From: Rhizobium leguminosarum bv. viciae USDA 2370
GTDB lineage: Bacteria; Pseudomonadota; Alphaproteobacteria; Rhizobiales; Rhizobiaceae
Reading direction: 5' to 3'
Assembly (NCBI RefSeq): GCF_002008365.1
Contig: NZ_MRDL01000007.1
Span: 141,195-205,194, forward strand
DNA length: 64,000 nucleotides
A program made the position numbers and the translations under genes. The notes under the pieces were generated by a model, which saw only the letters and a program-made list of their open reading frames with translations, searched no databases and was not told the DNA's origin. Positions 54,412-64,000 of the stretch are shown here, in pieces (position 1 is the first letter of the stretch; each line of letters opens with the position of its first letter).

Positions 54412-54494
54412 CTCCGTCATCCTCGGCTTGTGTCGAGGATCTGCTGCATATCAGCCGGCTGCAGATGCTCGGGACAGGCCCGAGCATGACGGAG
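54412..54494. repeat. CTCCGTCAT...ATGACGGAG cruciform repeat (family B, copy 1)
   Basis: Outer arms CTCCGTCAT/ATGACGGAG enclose two hairpins, CCTCGGCTTGTGTCGAGG and GCTCGGGACAGGCCCGAGC, with GATCTGCTGC...GCTGCAGATG between. The same design recurs at 60949. Rhizobial genomes carry many such copies. It lies upstream of the tldD start and beyond the end of ialB. Confidence 0.85.
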
Positions 54495-54583
54495 TATAGG
54501 TTGAGCTTCTGGAGCAAGGACGGCGATGGGCGACGGAATAGGAGCGTAGCTGCACTCTACGCTCGACGCCGTCGGAGCCCGCA

Positions 54584-55228
54584 TCACGGCAGGGCGTCGA
54601 AGCCTTCGGCGAAGCCCTTGAGGTCGACGGGGATGCCGATGCCTTCTTCCGGCGTCTGGAAGACGATGAAGGTTGCCTGGGCGCCGCTGCGGAAGGTCTT
54701 GAGCAACTCGTCCTCGAGCACGACCTCGGCGTAGCAGCCATCGGCAAAGCAGCGGACGAAATAGGCGCGGCCGATATCCTTGCCGTCGACATTGAGCCCG
54801 AGGCCGTTCGGCAGCAGCACGCCGAGCGGCGCGAGCACGCGCAGGATCTTCGACTTGCGGTCGGCCGTCTTCAAGACGACGACGGAAAGCCCGACCTCAG
54901 GCCGATCCTCGGCGATGACGTTCTGCATCAGCGCGCATTGTTCGGTCGCAGCCCCGGCCGGCTTGTCGCAGACGACAGACCATGCGCCATGATTGGACTT
55001 TACCGTGCCGGGCGCCGGCGGCTGCGTCTGGCCGGGCGTCACCTGTTCGACATTCGGTTTGGCGGCGCTCGGCTGCTGCGGCGCCGGAGCAGGGGTCGGC
55101 GCCGGCGCGGCAGCGGGGGGCTTGGCCTGTGACGGCGTGGGTTGCTGCTGTGCGAAAACGGGCGTCGTCGCTGCGGCCGCGATGCTGGCAGTCAGGAGAA
55201 GCGACTGCGCGAGGGAACGGAAACCCAT
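54584..55228 (-). CDS. Invasion-associated locus B (IalB) family protein
   Basis: 214 aa. Signal peptide (MGFRSLAQSLLLTASIAAAATTPVFA), then a Pro/Ala/Gln-rich linker (~30-75), then the IalB domain: NHGAWSVVCDKPAGAATEQCALMQNVIAED, PLGVLLPNGLGLNVDGKDIGRAYFVRCFADGCYAEV (Cys pairs) and TFIVFQTPEEGIGIPVDLKGFAEGFDAL. Periplasmic. ATG 55228 (GAGG 6 nt upstream) gives the signal peptide; reading to 55384 does not. Role unknown outside Bartonella-type invasion. Confidence 0.9.
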   Translation of the reverse strand: MGFRSLAQSLLLTASIAAAATTPVFAQQQPTPSQAKPPAAAPAPTPAPAPQQPSAAKPNVEQVTPGQTQPPAPGTVKSNHGAWSVVCDKPAGAATEQCALMQNVIAEDRPEVGLSVVVLKTADRKSKILRVLAPLGVLLPNGLGLNVDGKDIGRAYFVRCFADGCYAEVVLEDELLKTFRSGAQATFIVFQTPEEGIGIPVDLKGFAEGFDALP

Positions 55229-55568
55229 GGAAACCTCTGGATATCGAATCATTGCGGCTATTGTTGAAGCTGCCCACCAAAAATGAAAAGCCCCACCCCG
55301 TGAAAACCGGGGGACTGCGGCGGAAATTGGACCTTTGCGAAATAATGTGTCGCGCTCGGATTGGCCGGAAAGCCGATTTTTCATATGCTGATGAAAAACT
55401 TGGGATGTTTTGCCGTTCTGACCTGCCTATGCTTTGAGCAAAAATGCCGCATAGACAATTGCTCTGACCTGTTGCGGCAAATGCCAAACTGTGGTTTGAA
55501 GCGCTGAAGATGGCAAGGATTCTGCGTTCTATTTTGCAGGTCAAGCGCTCGAGGGAGATAATAAGGTG

Positions 55569-58171
<2,603 letters not shown>

Positions 58172-58235
58172 TTTGCGCGGACATCAGGACGCCGCCTTCG
58201 ATACGGCGTCCTGATGGTAAGACATTCAGGACGGA

Positions 58236-59189
58236 ATGATGACGGTCATCGACAATCACGAGGTGCTTGCAAAGGACGGCGAATTGTCGGAAGCGAGTGC
58301 GCGCGATTATTTCGAATTGTTGAAGCCACGGGTCATGTCGCTCGTGGTCTTCACTGCCTTTGCCGGTCTCGTGCTGGCGCCGGGCCACATCCATCCTGTC
58401 CTCGGCCTGATCGCCATTCTCTGTATCGCCGTTGGGGCCGGCGCCTCCGGCGCGCTGAACATGTGGTATGACGCCGATATCGATGCGATCATGAGCCGCA
58501 CCGCCAACCGCCCGATCCCGGCCGGCCGCATTGCGCCTTCCGAGGCTCTGGCCTTCGGCCTGGTGCTTTCGGGCTTCTCGGTGGTGATCCTCGGCCTGGC
58601 CGTCAACTGGCTCTCGGCCGGCATCCTCGCCTTCACCATCTTCTTCTATGCCGTCGTCTACACCATGTGGCTGAAGCGCTCGACGCCGCAGAACATCGTC
58701 ATCGGCGGTGCCGCCGGCGCCTTCCCGCCGATGATCGGCTGGGCTTGCGTGACCAACAGCGTGACGATCGAGAGCACGGTTCTCTTCCTCATCATCTTCC
58801 TGTGGACACCGGCGCATTTCTGGGCGCTTGCCCTCTTCAAGATGCGCGACTACGAGGCCGTCGGCGTGCCGATGCTGCCGAACGTCGCCGGCGAACGGGT
58901 GACCAAGCATCAGATCGTCGCCTATGCGGTGCTGACCGCCGTCTGCGCGGTATTGCCGTCCTTCCTCGGTTTCGCGAGCCTGGGTTATGGCCTCGTCGCT
59001 GCCGCTCTCGGCGCGATCTTCATATACTGTTCCATCGCCGTCTGGCGCATGCCCGACGGCGATCTGAAGATGATCCCGGCGAAGAAGCTCTTCGGCTTCT
59101 CGATCTTCTATCTCTTCGCCGTGTTCTCCGCCTTGATGATCGACCGGCTGGCCTCGCTGCTGGTCTCGCATGCGGGAGGTTGGTTCTGA
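58236..59189 (+). CDS. ctaB: Protoheme IX farnesyltransferase (haem O synthase)
   Basis: 317-aa UbiA-family enzyme that adds a farnesyl group to haem B, giving haem O for the oxidase. Substrate motifs: [24 protein letters not shown] (first Asp-rich motif, ~76-99), [28 protein letters not shown], and [19 protein letters not shown] (second). Nine TM helices. ATG 58236 or 58239. Its stop overlaps the coxF start (TGATG). Confidence 0.95.
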   Translation: MMTVIDNHEVLAKDGELSEASARDYFELLKPRVMSLVVFTAFAGLVLAPGHIHPVLGLIAILCIAVGAGASGALNMWYDADIDAIMSRTANRPIPAGRIAPSEALAFGLVLSGFSVVILGLAVNWLSAGILAFTIFFYAVVYTMWLKRSTPQNIVIGGAAGAFPPMIGWACVTNSVTIESTVLFLIIFLWTPAHFWALALFKMRDYEAVGVPMLPNVAGERVTKHQIVAYAVLTAVCAVLPSFLGFASLGYGLVAAALGAIFIYCSIAVWRMPDGDLKMIPAKKLFGFSIFYLFAVFSALMIDRLASLLVSHAGGWF

Positions 59190-59329
59190 TGGAATTGATC
59201 AAGCTCACGGAAGCGCAGCGCAAGTCGCGCCGCAACCGCAACGTCGCCCTCGGGCTGGTGCTCGCCGGCCTCGTTATTCTCTTCTACGCGATCACCATCG
59301 TGAAGATCGGCGGGGGGATGGCTGGATGA
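59189..59329 (+). CDS. coxF: CoxF-type small membrane protein, 46 aa
   Basis: [42 protein letters not shown] with one TM helix; a conserved oxidase-operon protein of alphaproteobacteria, whose role is assembly-related but unclear. The start ATG shares one base with the ctaB stop and its stop overlaps the ctaG start (ATGA), so it is coupled on both sides. Its size puts it below usual gene-calling limits. Confidence 0.88.
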   Translation: MELIKLTEAQRKSRRNRNVALGLVLAGLVILFYAITIVKIGGGMAG

Positions 59330-59934
59330 GCGAAAACGCCGGTACACCGAAGAAGCAGGGCCGCAACAACGGCGCCGTCGTGATGATGTGCCTGAGCTTC
59401 GTCTTCGGCATGGGGGCGATGAGCTATGCCGCCGTGCCGCTCTACCGCATCTTCTGCCAGGTGACCGGCTATAACGGCACGACGCAGCGCGTCGACCAGG
59501 TGTCGAGCGTCGTGCTTGATCGCACGATGCGCGTCACTTTCGACGCCAATGTCGCGCCCGGCCTGCAATGGGAATTCAAGCCGGTCGAGCGCGAGGTCAA
59601 TCCGAAGATCGGCGAGACGATCCAGGTCAATTTCACCGCCGAGAATCGTTCGAACGAAACCCAGCGCGGCCAGGCGGTTTTCAACGTCACGCCGGGCGAA
59701 GCGGGTGTCTATTTCAACAAGGTGCAATGTTTCTGCTTTACGGAAACGGACCTGAAGCCGGGCGAGAAGCTCGACATGCCTGTCGTGTTCTACATCGATC
59801 CGGAAATCGTCAAGGCCGTGGAATCCAAGGATATCCACACGGTCACGCTGTCATATACGTTCTACCCGAAAGAGGGTCCGAAGCCGGTGGCTTCGAATGA
59901 GGGTGGAGCGGAGAAGATTGAAAAGAAACTTTGA
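59326..59934 (+). CDS. ctaG: Cytochrome c oxidase assembly protein CtaG (Cox11)
   Basis: 202 aa. One N-terminal TM ([39 protein letters not shown]) then the periplasmic Cu-chaperone domain with the Cys pair QCFCFTE and [11 protein letters not shown], typical of Cox11, which inserts Cu-B into CoxA. Overlaps coxF by 4 nt. 61 bp before coxC. Confidence 0.95.
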   Translation: MSENAGTPKKQGRNNGAVVMMCLSFVFGMGAMSYAAVPLYRIFCQVTGYNGTTQRVDQVSSVVLDRTMRVTFDANVAPGLQWEFKPVEREVNPKIGETIQVNFTAENRSNETQRGQAVFNVTPGEAGVYFNKVQCFCFTETDLKPGEKLDMPVVFYIDPEIVKAVESKDIHTVTLSYTFYPKEGPKPVASNEGGAEKIEKKL

Positions 59935-59995
59935 TCAAGGCTCGTTTCCGGCTATGCCGGGAACGGAGTGAAGGAAGACATCCGGGGATAGCTAC

Positions 59996-60874
59996 ATGGC
60001 CGATGCTCACCAGAAGAATCACGACTATCACATCATCGATCCGAGCCCGTGGCCGATTCTCGCCTCGCTCGGCGCCTTCATCATGGCGATCGGCGGCGTC
60101 TGCTACATGCGCTACCTGAACGGCGGTTCCTTCAAGGTTGCCGGCGCGGAACTCGCCAATCCCTGGCTCTTCTACATCGGCTTCGCGCTGGTGCTCTACG
60201 TCATGTACGGCTGGTGGGCCGATACGGTGAAGGAAGCCCATGAGGGTTCCCATACCCGCGTCGTCTCGCTGCACCTGCGCTACGGCATGATCATGTTCAT
60301 CGCTTCGGAAGTGATGTTCTTCGTCGCCTGGTTCTGGGCCTATTTCGACGCCAGCCTCTATCCGAACGAAGCGATCCAGGCCTCGCGCCTGCTCTATACC
60401 GGCGGCACCTGGCCGCCGAAGGGCATCGAGGTCCTCGATCCCTGGCACCTGCCGATCTACAACACCGTCATCCTGCTCCTGTCGGGCACGACGGTGACCT
60501 GGGCGCACCATGCGTTGCTGCACAACGACCGCAAGGGCCTGATCCAGGGCCTGACGCTGACGGTGCTGCTCGGCGTGTTGTTCTCCAGCGTCCAGGCCTA
60601 TGAATATGCCCACGCGCCCTTCGCCTTCAAGAATTCGATCTACGGCGCGACCTTCTTCATGGCGACCGGCTTCCACGGTTTCCACGTCCTCGTCGGCACG
60701 ATCTTCCTGGGTGTCTGCCTGATCCGTGCGCTGCGCGGCGACTTCACCCCGAAGCAGCATTTTGGCTTCGAGGCGGCAGCCTGGTACTGGCATTTCGTCG
60801 ACGTCGTCTGGTTGTTCCTGTTCTTCTGCATCTACGTCTGGGGCGGCTGGGGCGCACCCCTCGCAGCCGGCTGA
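59996..60874 (+). CDS. coxC: Cytochrome c oxidase subunit III
   Basis: 292-aa, seven-TM subunit (HIIDPSPWPILASLGAFIMAIG; WWADTVKEAHEGSHT; MIMFIASEVMFFVAWFWAYFDASL; FHGFHVLVGTIFLGVCLIRALRG; AAWYWHFVDVVWLFLFFCIYVWG). It stabilises subunit I and proton uptake. Last gene of the oxidase unit; a strong terminator lies 20 bp downstream. Confidence 0.96.
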   Translation: MADAHQKNHDYHIIDPSPWPILASLGAFIMAIGGVCYMRYLNGGSFKVAGAELANPWLFYIGFALVLYVMYGWWADTVKEAHEGSHTRVVSLHLRYGMIMFIASEVMFFVAWFWAYFDASLYPNEAIQASRLLYTGGTWPPKGIEVLDPWHLPIYNTVILLLSGTTVTWAHHALLHNDRKGLIQGLTLTVLLGVLFSSVQAYEYAHAPFAFKNSIYGATFFMATGFHGFHVLVGTIFLGVCLIRALRGDFTPKQHFGFEAAAWYWHFVDVVWLFLFFCIYVWGGWGAPLAAG

Positions 60875-60893
60875 CCGGAACCATAGTCAAGCA

Positions 60894-60922
60894 AAAGGCG
60901 GGCCTCGTGCCCGCCTTTTTTT
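60894..60922 (+). terminator. Rho-independent terminator of the cox operon
   Basis: AAAGGCGGGC-CTCGT-GCCCGCCTTT (60894-60903/60909-60918) continues into a T-tract to 60922. Ten base pairs; classic structure. Confidence 0.92.
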
Positions 60923-60948
60923 GTTCACAAATCTCGCTCTCTACTCGG

Positions 60949-61026
60949 CGTCATCCTCGGCCTTGTGCCGAGGATCTGCTACATATCAACCGGGCGTAGA
61001 TGCCCGGGACAAGCCCGAGCATGACG
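60949..61026. repeat. CGTCAT...ATGACG cruciform repeat (family B, copy 2)
   Basis: CGTCATCCTCGGCCTTGTGC, then CCGAGGATCTGCTACATATC and CCCGGGACAAGCCCGAGCAT, ending ATGACG. It matches the copy at 54412 in order and arms, with changes in the first and middle hairpins. It lies between the cox terminator and the convergent kinase-like gene. Confidence 0.82.
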
Positions 61027-61087
61027 AAAGAGGAGTTGGCCGACTTCGTCCGCAGTCTAAGGCTGGCCCGTGCCCGCTTTTTTCGCC

Positions 61088-61729
61088 TCAGCGCGCTCCG
61101 GCGATCCGTTCGAAGGCCGATGGCCCGGGAATGCCGAGATCAAGCTGGTGGCGGATCGCCTCGGCACATTCGAGCGCCGTAAGCACTGACGTATCGACCT
61201 CCATGTCATAGATACCGGGACGATGAACCTCGTCCTGCCAGCGCTGCACCGGTTCGGGAACCGGTGTCTCCTCGCTGCCGCGCACGTAAAGGGTCTCGCG
61301 CCCTTCCTGTACGACCTCCCGCCGTTGCATGATCGTCTCGATCGGACAGCGCACGCCGACGAACAGCACGGAAAAGTCTTGCAGCCGCCGGGCGCAGTCG
61401 CCGAGAATGCCGAGCGGCTGCGAATAGCTGTCGTGATGACCGAGATCGGCCGCGACATTGAGTCCTAATCCGGCATGGATGGCGATCGATTCATAAAGCG
61501 CCGCATAGAGGAACGGCACCAGTTCCTCCAGCTCCCGCCGCTCGCCGCCGGGCCTGAGCCCAATACCGGGCAGGTAGCGCTTCGGTGTCATGGCATTGTA
61601 GCTGTCGACGCCGAGGTTGATCCAAGGTCCCTCGAATCCTTCCTGAATTGCGCGCGCAATACTGGATTTGCCGCTTCGCGGCGCGCCGTTCAGGATAATG
61701 ATCTGTCCGCTATGGCTATCGTTGCTCAT
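61088..61729 (-). CDS. Chloramphenicol phosphotransferase-like P-loop protein
   Basis: 213 aa. Walker A GQIIILNGAPRSGKSSIARAIQ (~8-29), a catalytic-region Asp in NLGVDSYNAMTP, then VAADLGHHDSYSQPLG and FVGVRCPIETIMQRREV typical of the CPT family (PF07931) that phosphorylates chloramphenicol in Streptomyces. Chromosomal homologues usually have unknown substrates, so resistance is not implied. It interrupts the plus-strand cox/surf1 gene series in the opposite direction and is flanked by a repeat. Confidence 0.82.
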   Translation of the reverse strand: MSNDSHSGQIIILNGAPRSGKSSIARAIQEGFEGPWINLGVDSYNAMTPKRYLPGIGLRPGGERRELEELVPFLYAALYESIAIHAGLGLNVAADLGHHDSYSQPLGILGDCARRLQDFSVLFVGVRCPIETIMQRREVVQEGRETLYVRGSEETPVPEPVQRWQDEVHRPGIYDMEVDTSVLTALECAEAIRHQLDLGIPGPSAFERIAGAR

Positions 61730-61870
61730 CAGTCTTCTTCTTTTGTTTGGCGCGAATCGCTGAGACGAAACCGCGCAGGCCTTTCCATTCGGGATGCGAA
61801 TACTTTATGGGAGATGTAAGGCAGCATTGAAGAAGCCGCGACCGCGAATGCATCTGCGGGAAGGAATGCC

Positions 61871-62251
61871 ATGAACGAGGACAGCGCCCATTTTCCCCCC
61901 GTCGATCCGGTGAAGACCGGCATCAAAGGCTGCTGCCCGCGTTGCGGCCAGGGCAAGCTGTTCGATGGCCTGCTCGGCTTAAAGCCGCGCTGCGCTTCTT
62001 GCGGCCTCGATTATTCCTTTGCCGATTCCGGTGACGGCCCCGCCGTCTTCGTCATCCTCATCGTCGGCTTCATCGTCATCGGCATGGTGTTGTGGCTGCA
62101 GGTGAATTACGGGCCGCCGATCTGGGTGCACATCCTGCTCTTTGCTCCGTTGACGATCGTCCTGTCGCTGCTGACGCTGCGCTGGTTCAAGGGCATCCTG
62201 ATCGCCATGCAATACCGTCATAATGCCCGCGAAGGACGCCTGAGTGACTGA
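61871..62251 (+). CDS. DUF983 membrane protein
   Basis: 126 aa. A zinc-ribbon-like start (CCPRCGQGKLFDGLLGLKPRCASCGLDY, four Cys) is followed by two TM helices (AVFVILIVGFIVIGMVLWLQV; VHILLFAPLTIVLSLLTLRWFKG). Found next to cox/surf1 genes in alphaproteobacteria; probably an oxidase assembly helper, but unproven. Its stop overlaps the surf1 start region. Confidence 0.88.
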   Translation: MNEDSAHFPPVDPVKTGIKGCCPRCGQGKLFDGLLGLKPRCASCGLDYSFADSGDGPAVFVILIVGFIVIGMVLWLQVNYGPPIWVHILLFAPLTIVLSLLTLRWFKGILIAMQYRHNAREGRLSD

Positions 62252-62999
62252 AATGGTGCATGTAACGCCGCGCCGGCGGCTGCCTGTCTTGACCGGTATC
62301 CTGGTGCTGATCGCCCTTGCCATCCTGATTTCGCTCGGCACCTGGCAGGTGGAGCGCCTGCACTGGAAGGAAGGCCTGCTCGCCGATATCGCTGCGCGGC
62401 AGGCAGCAAGCCCCGTGCCGCTTGCCGAGATCGAGGCGATGGCAGCTGCAGGCGGCGACATCGAATACCGCAAGGTCACCGCCACCGGCCGCTATATCAA
62501 CAACAAGGAGCGGCACTTCTTCGCCACCTGGCGCGGTCAGACCGGCTATTACATCTATACCCCGCTGGAGCTCGCCGACGGGCGCATTCTCTTCGTCAAT
62601 CGCGGCTTCGTTCCCTTTGACAACAAGGAGCCGGAAATGCGCATGCAGGGCCAACTGACGGATCAGCAGACCGTCACCGGCCTGGCGCGCGAAAAGCTTC
62701 CCGGCAAGCCCTCCTGGGTGGTGCCCGATAACGACGTCGCCAAGAACATCTTCTACTGGAAGGATCTCGACGTCATGGCCGAGAGCGTCGGGCTGGAGAA
62801 AGCGCGCGTCATTCCCTTCTTCGTCGACGCCGATTCCACCCCCAATCCGGCGGGCTTGCCGATCGGCGGCGTCACCCAGGTGGATCTGCCGAACGACCAT
62901 CTGCAATATGCTTTCACCTGGTACGGGCTGGCCGCCGTGCTTATCGTCGTCGTGGCGATCTCCTGGTTCCGCAAGGGCGCCAAGACATCTCAGCAATAG
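62244..62999 (+). CDS. SURF1 family cytochrome oxidase assembly protein
   Basis: 251 aa. TM1 (RLPVLTGILVLIALAILISLGTWQVERLHWKEGLL with the conserved GTWQ-x3-L-x-WK) and TM2 (YAFTWYGLAAVLIVVVAISWFRKG) bracket the periplasmic SURF1 domain (YRKVTATGRYINNKE, ILFVNRGFVP). It brings haem a to CoxA. GTG 62244 has AAGGA 7 nt upstream and overlaps the DUF983 stop; ATG 62253 is an alternative. Its presence with coxBAC completes the assembly set (haem O synthase, CtaG, SURF1). Confidence 0.93.
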   Translation: MTEMVHVTPRRRLPVLTGILVLIALAILISLGTWQVERLHWKEGLLADIAARQAASPVPLAEIEAMAAAGGDIEYRKVTATGRYINNKERHFFATWRGQTGYYIYTPLELADGRILFVNRGFVPFDNKEPEMRMQGQLTDQQTVTGLAREKLPGKPSWVVPDNDVAKNIFYWKDLDVMAESVGLEKARVIPFFVDADSTPNPAGLPIGGVTQVDLPNDHLQYAFTWYGLAAVLIVVVAISWFRKGAKTSQQ

Positions 63000-63062
63000 T
63001 ATCACTTCAATTCTCGACCATATTGGGCTAGAGGTCCCTAAATCTCTCAACCCGGAACTGAC

Positions 63063-64000
63063 ATGAATATTGCGGCGAAACCTCCTTTGACGATCAGGCT
63101 CTGCGGTCCGCGCGGCTTCTGCGCCGGCGTCGACCGCGCCATCCAGATCGTCGTGCTGGCGCTGAAATCCTATGGCGCGCCGGTCTATGTGCGCCACGAG
63201 ATCGTCCACAATCGTTATGTCGTCGAGGGGCTGGAGGCCAAGGGCGCCGTCTTCGTCGAGGAGTTGGACGAAATCCCGGCCGAACATCGCGCCCAGCCGG
63301 TGGTCTTCTCCGCCCATGGCGTGCCGAAATCCGTGCCGGAGGATGCGGCAAGCCGTAACCTCTTCTATCTCGACGCCACCTGCCCGCTGGTCTCCAAGGT
63401 TCACAAGCAGGCGATGCGCCACAATCGCCTCGGCCGCCATGTCGTCCTCATCGGCCATGCCGGCCATCCCGAGGTGATCGGCACCATGGGGCAACTGCCG
63501 GAGGGTTCCGTTTCGTTGATCGAGACGATCGAAGATGCCGACGCCTACGTCCCTGTTGATCCCGATAATCTCGGCTATGTCACCCAGACAACGCTGTCGG
63601 TCGACGATACGGCCGGCGTCATCACCCGCCTGCACGAACGCTTCCCGAACCTGACGGCGCCGGCAGCGGACTCGATCTGTTATGCGACGACCAACCGCCA
63701 GGAAGTGGTCAAGCAGGCAGCCCCGGGCTGCGATCTCTTCATCATCGTCGGCGCGCCGAATTCATCCAATTCCAAGCGCCTCGTCGAAGTGGCGCTCAGG
63801 GCAGGGGCGAAGAAATCGATCCTCGTGCAGCGCGCCGCCGAGCTCGACTGGGACGAGATCGGCGCGATTTCGACGCTCGGCCTTTCCGCCGGCGCTTCCG
63901 CCCCCGAGGTCATCGTCAACGAGATCATCGAGGCTTTCCGCGCCCGCTTCGACGCTCGCGTCGAACTGGCCGAAACGGTGCAGGAAACCGAAAACTTCCT
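63063..64000 (+). CDS. ispH: 4-hydroxy-3-methylbut-2-enyl diphosphate reductase, 3' end off the window
   Basis: 312 residues are visible. It makes IPP/DMAPP from HMBPP in the last step of the MEP pathway begun by Dxs (encoded at 13.9-15.8 kb). The three [4Fe-4S] Cys lie in [14 protein letters not shown] (~13), [13 protein letters not shown] (~103) and [11 protein letters not shown] (~205); [14 protein letters not shown] and [10 protein letters not shown] are substrate-site motifs. ATG 63063 has GGA 6-8 nt upstream. Only about 10-30 residues of the C-terminus should be missing. Confidence 0.96.
   Translation, partial: MNIAAKPPLTIRLCGPRGFCAGVDRAIQIVVLALKSYGAPVYVRHEIVHNRYVVEGLEAKGAVFVEELDEIPAEHRAQPVVFSAHGVPKSVPEDAASRNLFYLDATCPLVSKVHKQAMRHNRLGRHVVLIGHAGHPEVIGTMGQLPEGSVSLIETIEDADAYVPVDPDNLGYVTQTTLSVDDTAGVITRLHERFPNLTAPAADSICYATTNRQEVVKQAAPGCDLFIIVGAPNSSNSKRLVEVALRAGAKKSILVQRAAELDWDEIGAISTLGLSAGASAPEVIVNEIIEAFRARFDARVELAETVQETENF

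Noticed and set aside
61088..61729. Calling the P-loop gene a chloramphenicol resistance gene
   Set aside because: Only family-level motifs of CPT are visible; chromosomal homologues generally have unknown substrates.

Overview
The window is a high-GC alphaproteobacterial chromosome segment that looks like Rhizobium (R. leguminosarum / R. etli group). The grounds are gene content (BA14K, IalB and RT0821-type envelope proteins, a bioMNY transporter, a ttuABCDE-type tartrate cluster, a coxBA-ctaB-coxF-ctaG-coxC operon), frequent GTG/TTG starts, and several families of short palindromic intergenic repeats typical of rhizobia. Most genes are housekeeping or core metabolism. No rRNA, tRNA, CRISPR array, phage or complete insertion sequence was seen.

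Layout. 1-4.6 kb: truncated tsaC/sua5-type gene, an unrecognised protein, a lone Rieske oxygenase (GbcA-like), a BA14K protein and a CorA/ZntB-type channel. 4.7-7.3 kb: acyl-CoA dehydrogenase plus enoyl-CoA hydratase. 7.4-10.4 kb (minus): tlyA, an RlmD/TrmA-type methyltransferase and a metallo-beta-lactamase-fold hydrolase, overlapping or nearly touching. 10.5-13.7 kb: DUF4424 protein and a chemoreceptor. 13.9-19.3 kb (minus): dxs, pirin, an SDR and the xseB/deacetylase pair, separated by repeats. 19.5-22.3 kb: hotdog thioesterase, a 2H-phosphoesterase-like protein and a FAD monooxygenase. 22.5-28.7 kb: tartrate catabolism, with divergent LysR regulator, MFS transporter, tartrate dehydrogenase, MOFRL glycerate kinase/hydroxypyruvate reductase and a second pyruvate kinase.

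28.8-32.3 kb is the most unusual stretch. A 16-codon leader peptide with three consecutive Met codons is followed by mutually exclusive hairpins and a terminator, directly before a divergent, frameshifted methionyl-tRNA synthetase paralogue; then come a Gly/Asp-rich mini-protein and an acyltransferase. 32.4-34.9 kb (minus): GXWXG/DUF4334 protein and an RsbQ-like hydrolase translationally coupled to a PAS histidine kinase. 35-37 kb: bioMNY biotin ECF transporter. 37-40.7 kb: YcaQ-type glycosylase, ribB with a degenerate GTP cyclohydrolase II half, and aroC. 40.9-44.1 kb: a large PAS-GGDEF-EAL protein. 44.4-48.6 kb: DUF1344, phosphoglycerate-mutase-like phosphatase, fabI, a J-domain protein, a 356-bp foldback element with perfect 33-bp terminal inverted repeats, and a lipoprotein. 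48.7-55.2 kb: pdxH, polysaccharide deacetylase, a D,D-carboxypeptidase preceded by in-frame 15-bp RBS/ATG repeats, a MazG-like protein, GNAT, tldD and ialB.

55.6-64 kb: the aa3 cytochrome c oxidase locus (subunits II, I and III with haem O synthase and Cu chaperone), a kinase-like gene on the opposite strand, DUF983, SURF1 and the start of ispH. Starts were chosen from Shine-Dalgarno spacing and family N-termini. No database search was possible, so names rest on motifs and family recognition.
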